From: Halosolutus gelatinilyticus
Lineage (GTDB): Archaea > Halobacteriota > Halobacteria > Halobacteriales > Natrialbaceae
NCBI RefSeq assembly: GCF_023028105.1
Contig: NZ_CP095491.1
Coordinates: 2,170,001 to 2,234,000, forward strand
Length of the DNA stretch: 64,000 bases
Reading direction: 5' to 3'
Below the pieces are notes generated by a model that saw nothing but the letters and a program-made list of their open reading frames with translations, searched no databases and had not been told where the DNA came from. The translations under genes were made by a program, and so were the position numbers. Positions 23,712 to 32,800 of the stretch are shown one piece after another; within the stretch, counting starts at the first letter, position 1, and the number at the start of each line of letters is the position of its first letter.

Positions 23712-24572
23712 CTACTCGAGTTTTTCCAGCCCGTCGAAGAAGTTCACCTGCGGCCCGACGAGCGTGACGGGATCGGCCGCGAGTTCGACCGAGACGGTCG
23801 CGGGCGGCGACAGCCGTTTCCGGTTTCGGCCGTCGCTGATCGCGTAGGCGGTGTCGGCTCCGGTGACCGCCAGCGTGACGTCCGTGTCGGGATCGACGAC
23901 CAGCGACGGCATCGGCTCGCCCGCGGCCATCTGCGTGATCACGAGCGCTCTCGCCGTCGGGTGGACGAGCGGTCCGCCCTCGCTCAGGTTGTAGGCGGTC
24001 GAGCCCGTCGGGGTCGCCACGAGGACGCCGTCGGCGTGGCTCTCGGCGTAGTGTTCGCCGTCGACCAGGATTTCGATCGTCGCGCCGCCGCCGTGGCCCC
24101 GTCGGGGCCCGTGAACGACGATCTCGTTGAGCGCGGGTTCGAGCGTCCAGCCGTCGCCGCTCGCTTCGAGGCGATCGAGTTCGCGGCGGTCGAGTGCCTC
24201 CTCGTCGCGAAGATCGGCGACGACGTCGGGGACGACGTCGATCGCGTCGTCGGGCGAGACGGCGTTGAGAAAGCCGACCTCGCCGAGGTTGACTCCGAGA
24301 ATCGGCGTGCTCCCGACCTCGCGGGCGACGAACAGTAACGTCCCGTCGCCGCCGATACTCACCACGAGGTCGCGACCCGCCATCGCGCCGACGGGGACCG
24401 CGATTCCGCGTCCGGCCCCGCCTCCGTTCTCGCCGCTCTCGATCGCGTGCCCCGTCTCCTCGTCGACGACGATATCGACGTCCGCTCGTTCGAGCGCCTC
24501 GACGAGATTCGCGGCGAGTGTCTGTGCCCGCTCGTTGTCGCGCTGTGCGACCAGTCCGACCTCGGCGTCCAT
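23712..24572 (-). CDS. nadK: NAD kinase (ATP-NAD kinase)
   Basis: 286 residues from the ATG at 24572 (MDAEVGLVAQ). It phosphorylates NAD to NADP. The GGDGT motif lies in DLVVSIGGDGTLLFVAREVG, the substrate-binding NLGEVGFLN follows, and ATPTGSTAYNLSEGGPLVHP is the second conserved block. An acidic Gly-rich loop (ESGENGGGAGRGIAVPVG) is inserted before GGDGT. The length and motif order are normal. The eight upstream residues to 24596 are not needed. It is divergent from the KaiC-like gene. Confidence 0.92.
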   Translation of the reverse strand: MDAEVGLVAQRDNERAQTLAANLVEALERADVDIVVDEETGHAIESGENGGGAGRGIAVPVGAMAGRDLVVSIGGDGTLLFVAREVGSTPILGVNLGEVGFLNAVSPDDAIDVVPDVVADLRDEEALDRRELDRLEASGDGWTLEPALNEIVVHGPRRGHGGGATIEILVDGEHYAESHADGVLVATPTGSTAYNLSEGGPLVHPTARALVITQMAAGEPMPSLVVDPDTDVTLAVTGADTAYAISDGRNRKRLSPPATVSVELAADPVTLVGPQVNFFDGLEKLE

Positions 24573-24902
24573 CGTCGGCGCATACCCGCCCCGCACTCAA
24601 AAAAGCCCCCTTCGCGGTCGGCCGTGGGTGGATTTCTCCGACGGCGCGGCAGAATCGATCGCGGTGCGCCTGCGGCTAACGGATCCCTCACTACGGTAGC
24701 CGACCGTCCGGCCGACGGCAACAACATTAATCTGGGTGGGATGTGAGGGCGTACGTGAACTCTCTCGCGACGATTCCGTCGCGGCCTCTGCATGGAGTAC
24801 GTTTCCCCGAGTCCGACTCGCGATCCGCCGCTTACAGTCGTGCGAGCGCGCGGGACCGGCGCCGTCGTCCGCTCGAGCACCGGCCGCGGTCGCGCGGCAT
24901 CG

Positions 24903-24912
24903 GGAGGTGATC
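24903..24912 (+). promoter_or_regulatory. Full-length Shine-Dalgarno sequence of the KaiC-like gene
   Basis: GGAGGTGATC is a complete complement of the 16S rRNA 3' end. Its GGAGG core ends 8 bases before a GTG at 24916. This decides the start, since most neighbours are leaderless. Confidence 0.75.
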
Positions 24913-24915
24913 GTC

Positions 24916-25947
24916 GTGGGTGAGGACGATACCGGCGACGGGGACGACTGGTTCGAGCGCGCGCTCAGGAACGACGCGACGATCGACGATCGAGCCGACG
25001 ACCGACCGGACGCGTCGATGGCGGAGTTCGAGGCCGACCCGGAGTCGGTGCTGGCGGACGCGTCGGCCGCGTTCGACGGCGAGACGGGAACCGACGACGG
25101 CGACGGCTCGCTGTTCGACGAGGATTTCGGCTCAGCGTTGCAGGGCGCGCCGTCTCTCGGCGGCGTCGACGGACCGGAGGGATTCTCCGACGTCGACTTC
25201 GAATTGCCGGGCGGCGACCAACCCGACTTCGACGAGGAGGTCGGCTCGAAGCTGCCGCGGATCGACCTCGGGATCGACGGCCTCGATCGAATGATCCAGG
25301 GCGGCGTTCCGGAGCGATCGCTGATGGTCGCGATGGGAAGCGCCGGCACGGGCAAGACCACGTTCGGCCTCCAGTTTCTCAACCGCGGGCTCGAAAACGG
25401 CGAGAGCGCGGTGTTCATCACTTTAGAGGAGACCCGCCGGCGCGTGCTCAACAGCGCGACCGAGAAGGGATACGCGTTCGACGAGTACGAGGCCGAGGGC
25501 ACTCTCGCCGTCGTCGACGTCGACCCGGTCGAGATGGCGACCGGCCTCGCGTCGATCCGCACCGAACTGCCGGCACTCGTCAGGGAGTTCGGCGCCTCGC
25601 GACTCGTCCTCGACTCGGTGTCGTTGCTCGAGATGATGTACGACGACCGGGCGAAACGCCGCAACGAACTCTATGACTTCACGAAGGGCCTCAAGGAGGC
25701 CGGCGTCACGGCGCTGCTGACCAGCGAGGCGTCCGAGGAGTCGCCGTACGTCTCGCGGTACGGCATCGTCGAGTACCTCACCGACGCCGTCTTCGTTCTC
25801 CAGTACGTCCGGCCGGACGACTTCCGGGAGACGCGGCTGGCCGTCGAGATCCAGAAGATCCGCGACGCGAACCACTCTCGGGAGAAAAAGCCCTACGAGA
25901 TCACGGGCGAGGGCATCTCGGTCTATCAGCACGCGAACCTGTTCTGA
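24916..25947 (+). CDS. RAD55/KaiC-family ATPase
   Basis: 343 residues from a GTG at 24916, chosen because of the Shine-Dalgarno at 24903; the upstream frame is basic and unlike the rest. The first about 120 residues are acidic and variable. The single KaiC domain follows: LPRIDLGIDGLDRMIQGGVP, Walker A MGSAGTGKTTFG (about residue 143), the catalytic Glu pair in FITLEETRRR, Walker B SRLVLDSVSLL, and the closing YEITGEGISVYQ. Single-domain KaiC/RadA-like proteins are abundant in haloarchaea and associated with signal transduction and motility. The partner is unknown. It has a separate promoter from the amphi-Trp gene. Confidence 0.85.
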   Translation: MGEDDTGDGDDWFERALRNDATIDDRADDRPDASMAEFEADPESVLADASAAFDGETGTDDGDGSLFDEDFGSALQGAPSLGGVDGPEGFSDVDFELPGGDQPDFDEEVGSKLPRIDLGIDGLDRMIQGGVPERSLMVAMGSAGTGKTTFGLQFLNRGLENGESAVFITLEETRRRVLNSATEKGYAFDEYEAEGTLAVVDVDPVEMATGLASIRTELPALVREFGASRLVLDSVSLLEMMYDDRAKRRNELYDFTKGLKEAGVTALLTSEASEESPYVSRYGIVEYLTDAVFVLQYVRPDDFRETRLAVEIQKIRDANHSREKKPYEITGEGISVYQHANLF

Positions 25948-26076
25948 TCGACGATCCCTCGGCTCCCGCGTTCGTCGTCCGTAGGTGACAGTTTCACCCC
26001 GCCGCGTCCGGTAACGCGGCGTTGGTGTCGTGTTCAAGCCCCATACTTTTGCGGGCAGCGTCGTCAATGAACCCGT

Positions 26077-26316
26077 ATGGCCGAACGGACGACAGCCGAC
26101 GAGACGATGACGCGATCGGAACTCGCATCGTACCTCGCGAGTCTCGGCGACGAGTTCGAGCGGGGCGGCGAGGACATCAACGTCGCCGTCGGAAACAAGA
26201 CCGTCGACCTCGCTCCGCCGGAGAGCATCAACGTCTCGGTCGATGTCGTGGAGCGATCGTCGATGCTGCGGGGGAACCGGGAGACGATCACCATCGAACT
26301 GAACTGGAAGCCCTGA
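26077..26316 (+). CDS. Amphi-Trp domain protein
   Basis: 79 residues. It has MTRSELASYLASLGDEFERG, a short beta-rich middle (INVAVGNKTVDLAPPESINV), and a closing strand TITIELNWKP that contains the Trp the family is named after. Amphi-Trp proteins are small, often encoded beside chaperone or membrane genes, and lack a known activity. The stop is six bases before the next ATG, so this and the membrane-protein gene are one transcription unit. Confidence 0.85.
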   Translation: MAERTTADETMTRSELASYLASLGDEFERGGEDINVAVGNKTVDLAPPESINVSVDVVERSSMLRGNRETITIELNWKP

Positions 26317-26322
26317 TCCGAT

Positions 26323-26685
26323 ATGGCACTCCTAGATTCCGCCGTCGTCTTCGTCCTGAGCCTCCTCATCGGTACGATCGCGATCTTAGCCGGCGTCCGA
26401 CTCATCCTGGACACCGACGCCGGCGTCGCGAACGCCGCGCTGACGGCGCTCATCGGCGCGATCGTCTGGGCCGTGGTGAGCTACTTCGTCGGCTGGATTC
26501 CGCTGTTGGGAATCCTGCTGATGCTGCTCGCCTGGATCGGCGTCATCAACTGGCGCTACCCCGGCGGCTGGGGGACCGCGGCCGCGATCGGGTTCGTCGC
26601 GTGGATCGTCGCCATCGCGATCGCCTATGCGCTCGCGATGGTCGGCATCGTCGCGCCGGAGGCGATCGGCATTCCCGGGGTCTGA
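26323..26685 (+). CDS. Small membrane protein, unknown family
   Basis: 120 residues, almost entirely hydrophobic. Four membrane segments are seen: AVVFVLSLLIGTIAILAGVR, NAALTALIGAIVWAVVSYFV, IPLLGILLMLLAWIGVINW and AAAIGFVAWIVAIAIAYALA. No catalytic motif or known family is recognised. It follows the amphi-Trp gene by six bases and is likely co-transcribed, so the two may work together at the membrane. The downstream 280 bases to the flippase-like gene hold no credible gene. Confidence 0.7.
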   Translation: MALLDSAVVFVLSLLIGTIAILAGVRLILDTDAGVANAALTALIGAIVWAVVSYFVGWIPLLGILLMLLAWIGVINWRYPGGWGTAAAIGFVAWIVAIAIAYALAMVGIVAPEAIGIPGV

Positions 26686-26964
26686 GGCCCGAGGCGATCG
26701 AACGCCGATTCGTCAGTGCTCCGGGTCGCCGATTCGCTGATTCGATTCTGTCCCCGGCGCGATCGAGGGACGCCGGCTTCGATCGCCGCTATCGTCGCCG
26801 TGTGCGATCGACGGGAACTGGCGGACGATCTTGGCGCAGTCGTCTCGCGGATCGTCGCGAGCGCGTAATAGGCTTCACGGTCGGCCTCCGTAACCGAAGT
26901 GACGGTAGCGCAGGGTCGTATCGTCCCAGTCCAGTATTTTGTCCTCGTGGGTAGAACAACGAAT

Positions 26965-28005
26965 ATGACTGCCGCTGGCGTCCGGGTGACGACCATTGCG
27001 ATCGGTTTCATCATCGCTGTCGGGTTGGTACTGGTCGTATTCTCTGCCGTCGGATTCCGGAGCACGCTCGCGGCGATATCGAGCGCAAGCAGACTCGTCA
27101 TCGCCGCGATCTTCGTTGCAGTAACCCTCTGGGCGTGCGCGTGGGCGTATACGTTCTCGATCGTGCTGGGAATTCTCGATATCGAACACGGACCGGTGGA
27201 CGCCGTTCTCATGTTCGGGAACGTTCTCTTCGCGAATAGCGTCGCCCCATCGACGTACCTCGGGGGCGAACCGATCGCGGCGTTTTTGCTCGCTCGTCAT
27301 TCGGACAGCGACTACGAAACCAGCTTCGCGACGGTTTCGAGCGTCGATCTACTGAATTATGCCCCGATGGTGCCACTGGCCGGCGTCGGCGCCCTCTATT
27401 TCACCGCGACGGCCGCCCTCGGACGACGGCTCGAACTCGTACTTCTGGCCGGGTTCGCAGCGATCGCCACGGTCATCGTCGGTATCGCGTACGGGTGGCG
27501 GCATCGACGACAGGCCGTGGCGGCCACGGCTGGAATTCTCGGCGGCATTTCGACCCGGATGAGCGCGATCGTTCCCGGTATTCACGCGGTCTCACCACCA
27601 ACGTTACATCGGCGTCTCGCGCTGTTCGTCGACGAAGTCGAGCGGGTAGCCGTCGACCGGCGTAACCTCCGACGTGCGCTCATCTTCTCGACCGTCGGAT
27701 GGGTGTGGCTCTCGCTTGCACTTTGGCTCGCGGTATACGCCGTCGGTCGAACTGTCCCGCCGGAAGTCGCCCTGTTCATCGTCCCGCTCGGTGCGATAAC
27801 GAACATCCTCCCGCTGCCGGGGGGACTCGGAAGCGTCGAGTCGGTGCTCATCCTACTGCTCGTCGCTACCGCAGGCGTTCCGGCGGCGACCGCGGCGGCG
27901 GCGACGCTGCTCTACCGAATTGCTACGTACTGGCTTCCCCTTCTCTTCGGAATCGGGACGGTCGCTATTTCACATTTCACGTTCCGAACTGAAATCTCCC
28001 GGTGA
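26965..28005 (+). CDS. Flippase-like membrane protein (UPF0104/LPG synthase TM family)
   Basis: 346 residues from the ATG at 26965 (MTAAGVRVTT), with TATTTTG at 26935-26941 about 27 bases upstream. Seven or eight membrane segments are visible. FANSVAPSTYLGGEPIAAFL, with its 'G.EP..A..L' block, and LPLPGGLGSVESVLILLLVA are the two hallmarks of the lysylphosphatidylglycerol-synthase transmembrane (UPF0104) family. In archaea these lie beside glycosylation and lipid genes and are presumed to flip lipid-linked molecules; there is no glycosyltransferase partner here. It converges on the APC permease gene. Confidence 0.82.
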   Translation: MTAAGVRVTTIAIGFIIAVGLVLVVFSAVGFRSTLAAISSASRLVIAAIFVAVTLWACAWAYTFSIVLGILDIEHGPVDAVLMFGNVLFANSVAPSTYLGGEPIAAFLLARHSDSDYETSFATVSSVDLLNYAPMVPLAGVGALYFTATAALGRRLELVLLAGFAAIATVIVGIAYGWRHRRQAVAATAGILGGISTRMSAIVPGIHAVSPPTLHRRLALFVDEVERVAVDRRNLRRALIFSTVGWVWLSLALWLAVYAVGRTVPPEVALFIVPLGAITNILPLPGGLGSVESVLILLLVATAGVPAATAAAATLLYRIATYWLPLLFGIGTVAISHFTFRTEISR

Positions 28006-28045
28006 GCCGTTCGAGTTTTACCGGAATACTCCCCGACAAGACCAG

Positions 28046-29359
28046 TTACCACGATTTTATCTGACGCTCGACTCCCTCCACGTCGGTGACGATCGGCTTC
28101 CGTTCGAAGTAGAGCAACTCGATACCAACGACTACAACGCTGAGCGCGATTACGGTCACGAAAACGGTCGGTTCGCTCGTGTACAGATAATACAGCAATC
28201 CGACGATGGTTGCGATCGCGCCGAGACAACCGACGGCCGGCAGTACCGCCGTCAACGGGGAGGTCCGTTCGCGGAACGCGAGCAGGCTAAAGCCGCCGAA
28301 AATCGTCACGAACGAGAGCGACGCGAACGAGCTGATCGCGTTTAAACTCCCGAACACGCTGAACAACGCGGTGAGCGCGCCGAGGATGAGCAGCGGGCGA
28401 ACCGGTTCGTCTGTCCCTCCCTGAAACCGGGTCGGAAGGAGATCGTCTGCCACCAGCATTCGCGAGAGGCGCGACGAACTGAACAGCGTCGCGTTGAGCG
28501 CGCTCGCGGTCGAGAAGAGCGCGGCGATCGAGATCAAGAGAAACCCGATCGCGCCGAAGACGGGTTCCGCGGCGACCGCGAGCGTGGTCTCCGATTGCTG
28601 TTGGATGGTCCCGGCGTCCACGAGGTTCGTCGTCACGACGGCCACGAGGACGTATATTGCAGTGACGCTGACGATCGACGCGTAAATCGCCGTTCGGATC
28701 GTCTTTTTCGGATTCTCTATGCTCTCCTGGTCGAACAACAGGAGTTCCCACCCTTCGAACGCGACGAAGCCGATCGCCGCCGCTAGTAGCGTCTCCCCGT
28801 GGAAATTCGACAGCCCGGAGTGTATCGCCCCGTGGCGAAACCCGTAATAAAGCCCGCCGACGCCGAATCCGAGCAAAATTAGCACCTTGAGTCCGACGAG
28901 AACGTCTTCGGTGCGCCCCGACGCGTGAGCGCCGGCGATATTGAGTCCGACGAACGTACCGACGGCCAGCAGGCTGATGAGCGGCCGAAGCGGAATCCCG
29001 AACACGGTGTGGATTCCGACGAGTTCGACGAAGTAACTGCCGAATGCGAAGGCGTACAGGGACATCGTCCCGACGTATCCGATGATAAACGTCCAGCCGA
29101 TCATCCCCGCGAGCGTCGTCCGCCCGGTGAACGCTTCGACGTACGCGATCGGATTCAGCTGCCCCTCCGCCTGCGCATTCAGCCGAAGCGCGGAGTACCC
29201 GGCGCAGAACGCGATCACCCCCGACACGACAAACGCCAACCAGGTGGTTCGTCCTGCTCGCGCTGCAACGACCCCGAGGACGGCGAAAATTCCGCCCCCG
29301 ACCATCCCCCCGACTGCCATCGCGATCGATTCGGGTAACGAAATTTTCGAAGTCCCCAT
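28046..29359 (-). CDS. APC-family amino acid permease
   Basis: 437 residues from the ATG at 29359 (MGTSKISLPE). Twelve membrane segments are visible. The first carries the substrate-site glycine motif SIAMAVGGMVGGGIFAVLGV, the counterpart of 'G.GIG.GIF' in APC permeases. Helix 6 and its loop (AAIGFVAFEGWELLLFDQES, then IENPKKTIRTAIY) match the amino acid/polyamine/cation family ('F.AF.G.E....E...NP.R..P'). It is presumably a proton- or sodium-coupled amino acid importer; the substrate is not predictable. It is a single gene with no binding protein nearby. Confidence 0.85.
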   Translation of the reverse strand: MGTSKISLPESIAMAVGGMVGGGIFAVLGVVAARAGRTTWLAFVVSGVIAFCAGYSALRLNAQAEGQLNPIAYVEAFTGRTTLAGMIGWTFIIGYVGTMSLYAFAFGSYFVELVGIHTVFGIPLRPLISLLAVGTFVGLNIAGAHASGRTEDVLVGLKVLILLGFGVGGLYYGFRHGAIHSGLSNFHGETLLAAAIGFVAFEGWELLLFDQESIENPKKTIRTAIYASIVSVTAIYVLVAVVTTNLVDAGTIQQQSETTLAVAAEPVFGAIGFLLISIAALFSTASALNATLFSSSRLSRMLVADDLLPTRFQGGTDEPVRPLLILGALTALFSVFGSLNAISSFASLSFVTIFGGFSLLAFRERTSPLTAVLPAVGCLGAIATIVGLLYYLYTSEPTVFVTVIALSVVVVGIELLYFERKPIVTDVEGVERQIKSW

Positions 29360-29533
29360 ATCAATAACGGGTAGCACGCGAAAGGATAAACAACGGCAGG
29401 GTGGTCATTAACATCTCATTCGTTTCACAGTCGTGAGGAACTACCATCGACGTCGCTCGCTACTCGTCACTACGTCCTTCAAAACCGATAGTTGCTCGAT
29501 TCTCAGGACCGCCGACTGGCCGCATTCGAAATA

Positions 29534-30880
29534 TCAATTCGAAGTCGCGGCAAGCTCGAACGTGTAGAGTCCGGTGAACACGTCGCTTGCGACGACGAGG
29601 TCTCGGTCGGCAGTATACGCTGCCTTCCACGCCATCGGCGGGTCCCCAAATCGCGCAACGGTGTCGTTCGGTGTGACCTCGCTCGCGCCATCGCCGGTCG
29701 GATACCGATCGATCGACTGTGGATCAGTCGGGTCAGTGATATCGTACAGCACAACCCCTTCGTGCCAGTCGGCGCTGATGAGGAGTGTCGCATCCCCCCA
29801 CGGGACGACGGTGAAATGGTGGCCGGTCCAATCAAACCGGCTGGCCCAATTATCCTCCATCCGACGAGCGTTCGGTGAGACGGTAAACCCGATCGGGATG
29901 GGATTTTCGAGCGATCCATCCTGCCACCCGATATCGAAGATGTGTTTGCCGCCCGGGGTCCCCGTCAGACGTTCGTCTCCGACGACGAGCAACTCGCGCC
30001 GCGGATCGAAGTAGCTGCGATGGGCGCTCCCAAACGCCTCTTCGCCGACATCCGCTTGGCTGTATGATTTTTGCTCCGTATAGTCGAAGCGCCCGATTTC
30101 GACCGGCTCTCGCGGATTACTCGCGTCATAGATGATGATTCCGACGAACTGTCCGCCCTGAAACGACACACAGAGCAGCTCCCGTTCTGGGTCGACCTCG
30201 ATGTGATGACAGGCGCCTTGTGGACCGTACTGGCCGACGTTACGTGGGACTGCCGGGTCGCTGGTGTCATAGACGTCGAATCCGTCCGTTTCGAATCCGT
30301 AGTTCACGGAGTAGAGAACCGACTCGGTCGGATGAGGGGTCACGTTATGCGACTTTCCCTCGGAGACGGTCCCGATGACCGTCGGCTCTCGGGGCGTCCC
30401 GGTATCGAAGCCGTAGTCGACGATCTCGAAGTTGCCGGACCAGCCGTTCTCTATCGCTCGATGGTACAGTCCGTTCCGATGGTCGAACTTGACGTCTATG
30501 TTCGGTGCATCGTCTTCGTTCCCGTGGTAATGTGCCTGGTTTGGGTCGTTCGGATCGTCGAGATCAACGAGATAGCTGCCATTTACGCCCCATTTGGTCC
30601 CGACGACGGCGTAGCGGCCGTCGGCTCGAACATCCGTGTCCGAATAGCCGCCGCTGGGCGGTGACTGTCCCGAAAGATACGTTTGGCCCAGCTTCCGCAG
30701 AGATAACTGGTTGGGGTCGGCCCGCTCTTTCTCGGTAGGCGTTTCTCCCTCGGTAGGCGTTTCTTCCTCGCTACTCTTATCTTTCAAGCCGGAACATCCA
30801 GCGAGAATCGTTCCTGCGAGGACAGTGGCGGAACACTCGAGTACTCGCCGACGGGTCGGTGGATTGCCTAGGGGAACCAC
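29534..30880 (-). CDS. Tat lipoprotein with LVIVD-type beta-propeller
   Basis: 448 residues. The signal NPPTRRRVLECSATVLAG, followed by TILAGCSG, has a twin-arginine motif and a lipobox Cys at about 29, so it is exported folded and anchored in the membrane. A Thr/Glu-rich linker (EETPTEGETPTEKE) follows. The body has repeated blades such as SVLYSVNYGFETDGFDVYDT, GGQFVGIIIYDASNPREPVE and EGVVLYDITDPTDPQSIDRY, the LVIVD repeat pattern of a beta-propeller. Ligand or enzyme activity is unknown. The upstream region is A/T-rich compared with most of the window. Confidence 0.82.
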   Translation of the reverse strand: MVPLGNPPTRRRVLECSATVLAGTILAGCSGLKDKSSEEETPTEGETPTEKERADPNQLSLRKLGQTYLSGQSPPSGGYSDTDVRADGRYAVVGTKWGVNGSYLVDLDDPNDPNQAHYHGNEDDAPNIDVKFDHRNGLYHRAIENGWSGNFEIVDYGFDTGTPREPTVIGTVSEGKSHNVTPHPTESVLYSVNYGFETDGFDVYDTSDPAVPRNVGQYGPQGACHHIEVDPERELLCVSFQGGQFVGIIIYDASNPREPVEIGRFDYTEQKSYSQADVGEEAFGSAHRSYFDPRRELLVVGDERLTGTPGGKHIFDIGWQDGSLENPIPIGFTVSPNARRMEDNWASRFDWTGHHFTVVPWGDATLLISADWHEGVVLYDITDPTDPQSIDRYPTGDGASEVTPNDTVARFGDPPMAWKAAYTADRDLVVASDVFTGLYTFELAATSN

Positions 30881-31170
30881 AGTACTTGAGAAATCAGACT
30901 TACTGCCTTTGTTACGCAGATTCTACAAATTCCCCGGACTTTAGCATGTGTTTATTATTAAGCCAAATAGATCAGTTGTGTATCTCTCATCAATAACGAA
31001 TTATATATTGATACAATACAGTCATTTATGGCACTAGAACGCGCGCACCTATCTAGCCTGAAACGTTTTATAATCGCATGGCTGCGGAGCGATACCATCC
31101 GAGTATCTACGTTGTGAGCTTTTTGGACATGGTTGGGTCTCATGCAGAAACCCGTAGAGAGAGTGTGGAG
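30881..31170. other. A/T-rich intergenic region
   Basis: About 30940-31040 is markedly A/T-rich (for example TTTATTATTAAGCC and AATTATATATTG), unlike most of the window. No gene could be supported; this may be foreign or decayed DNA. Confidence 0.5.
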
Positions 31171-31280
31171 TGCGCCGGCTGGGAGGTGGGTCCGATGGCG
31201 AGACGGCCGCGCTCACTTCGTTCGCACGCTGTGACTCGCGTGATGCAGCTCCGTCCGAGGCGCAGTTATGACTCACCTTT
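31171..31280 (-). repeat. Degenerate tRNA-mimic module without a tRNA
   Basis: 31171-31200 matches the tRNA-Gly-like segment at 33279-33308 at about 23 of 30 positions. 31239-31277 matches 33331-33368 at about 32 of 39 positions with one gap, including GGCGCAGTT-TGACTCAC. The parts are in the same order and orientation as the module beside tRNA-Gly, but no tRNA follows. Confidence 0.55.
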
Positions 31281-31542
31281 CTCGTTCGCTTCTCGCTGCG
31301 GGGTGGGTTCGGTCAGCGCACATACGTCGGGACGAGTCTCGGAAAAGGCTACCGAAGCGATCCCTGATTCTCCTGAGCGCGCTGACGACATACGTCACGA
31401 ACGGAGTCCTCGTGGCATCCGAATCGATCCCGGACGGCAGGTGACGCGCGTCGCCGTAAACCCTGCATATGATACTGATACTGATCAGCGTTCCACCGGC
31501 GAGGGGCCTACGGAATAAGTTCTCCAGCGCTCTCACCTCTTG

Positions 31543-31560
31543 TTTTAGGCTTGCCTAAAA
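31543..31560. promoter_or_regulatory. Iron-box palindrome 1 (DtxR/IdeR type)
   Basis: TTTTAGGCTTGCCTAAAA is a perfect 8+2+8 palindrome of the TTAGGC/GCCTAA type bound by DtxR-family iron repressors (Idr/SirR in haloarchaea). It lies just upstream of the TATA element. Confidence 0.75.
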
Positions 31561-31568
31561 TCCGAAAG

Positions 31569-31574
31569 TAATAT
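31569..31574 (+). promoter_or_regulatory. Box A between the two iron boxes
   Basis: TAATAT is centred about 28 bases before the ATG at 31600. The iron boxes flank it on both sides. Confidence 0.55.
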
Positions 31575-31579
31575 GTGTA

Positions 31580-31595
31580 TTTAGGCGAGCCTAAA
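31580..31595. promoter_or_regulatory. Iron-box palindrome 2 (DtxR/IdeR type)
   Basis: TTTAGGCGAGCCTAAA is a perfect 7+2+7 palindrome ending four bases before the ATG. It covers the expected transcription start, a position suited to repression when iron is plentiful. Confidence 0.75.
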
Positions 31596-31599
31596 ATAC

Positions 31600-32772
31600 A
31601 TGCCAGAAGACCCGAGGACCCGGAACGGACGGACACGGAGAGACACACTCAAGTACGGAAGTACGCTCGTTGGCGGAACGATACTCGCCGGATGCGTGAG
31701 CGGTACGGGGCAAGGGGACACGAACGAAGACGAGGGCGTGAATGCGTCACCAGAGAGCGAGTCGTACTCGGTGTCAATGGAACCGGTAGGAGAGGTCGAG
31801 TTCGACCGGATTCCCGAACGGTGGGTCGCATACGACGGCGGATACGCCGATATGGCCGTTGCACTCGGCCAGGCAGACGGGATCACCGGCATCGGCCACG
31901 CCCCCCGGTACTACACCTACGTCTACGACGAACTGCCCGGTGTAACCGTAGATCGCGAACAGATCGAGGCATATCCCGAAGTCCGGACGAAAGAGGAATT
32001 CTACGAACTCGACAACGACGTTCATCTGTACGATCCTCAGGTGCTCATCAACTGGTTCGACTGGAACGACGAGGACATCGACGAGATCGCCTCGAACGTC
32101 GCGCCATTTATCGGGAACTTGATCTTCCGACGCTCGGATGGATGGCACGACTACCGCTACTACACACTGTACGAGGCCTTCGAGAAGATCGCCGAAGTGT
32201 TTCAGCAACAGGAGCGCTACGAGGCGTTTGAGGAACTCCACAGCGAATTCATCGCGTCGATCCAAACCCGACTTCCACCGGCCGAGGAGCGTCCGCGAGT
32301 ACTGCTCACGTACAACGGAAATGAGGAGCCAGAGACGTTCTCACCGTATCGACTCATCGATAACGGAACGAGCAAAAAACAGTGGCTCGACCTCGGCGTC
32401 GAGGACGAACTCGCGGGGACGGGCGTCGAGAACCTCAGCACGGCGAACCGAGGGAAATTGGACTACGAGAATCTCCTCGAGGTCGATCCCAACGTGATTC
32501 TCATACGCGGTCACGACCGGAAATCCCCGGCAGAGTTCCGCGACACGGTTCTCGCGTATATGCAAGACCACCCCGTCGGGAGCGAATTGACCGCCGTCCA
32601 GAACGGGCGCGTCTACCGTGGCGGCTATCTCAACCAGGGGCCGATTCACAACCTGTTTCTCACTGAACGAGCCGCGAAGCAGATGTACCCCGAGGAGTTC
32701 GGCGACGTGACGGACGATACGGAACTGTTCGACCGCCAGCGAGTCGCAGATATCGTCACGGGAGAGTTCTAA
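31600..32772 (+). CDS. Iron-siderophore ABC transporter substrate-binding lipoprotein
   Basis: 390 residues. The signal NGRTRRDTLKYGSTLVGGTI, then LAGCVSG, is a Tat-type lipoprotein signal. The body follows the FecB/FhuD-like two-lobed binding fold: PERWVAYDGGYADMAVALGQ, then ADGITGIG, and near the end LLEVDPNVILIRGHDRKSPA. It binds ferric siderophore or heme outside the cell. No permease or ATPase gene lies next to it, so the importer must be elsewhere or was lost. Control by iron is supported by the two palindromes at 31543 and 31580. It sits between two tRNA-like modules, a setting typical of an inserted element. Confidence 0.85.
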   Translation: MPEDPRTRNGRTRRDTLKYGSTLVGGTILAGCVSGTGQGDTNEDEGVNASPESESYSVSMEPVGEVEFDRIPERWVAYDGGYADMAVALGQADGITGIGHAPRYYTYVYDELPGVTVDREQIEAYPEVRTKEEFYELDNDVHLYDPQVLINWFDWNDEDIDEIASNVAPFIGNLIFRRSDGWHDYRYYTLYEAFEKIAEVFQQQERYEAFEELHSEFIASIQTRLPPAEERPRVLLTYNGNEEPETFSPYRLIDNGTSKKQWLDLGVEDELAGTGVENLSTANRGKLDYENLLEVDPNVILIRGHDRKSPAEFRDTVLAYMQDHPVGSELTAVQNGRVYRGGYLNQGPIHNLFLTERAAKQMYPEEFGDVTDDTELFDRQRVADIVTGEF

Positions 32773-32800
32773 TATATCCCGGTCGACGGTACGGGGTGTC

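Noticed and set aside
31078-31518. 146-codon plus-strand ORF in the A/T-rich gap
   Set aside because: It has mixed composition, overlaps the tRNA-mimic relic, and has no promoter or family match.
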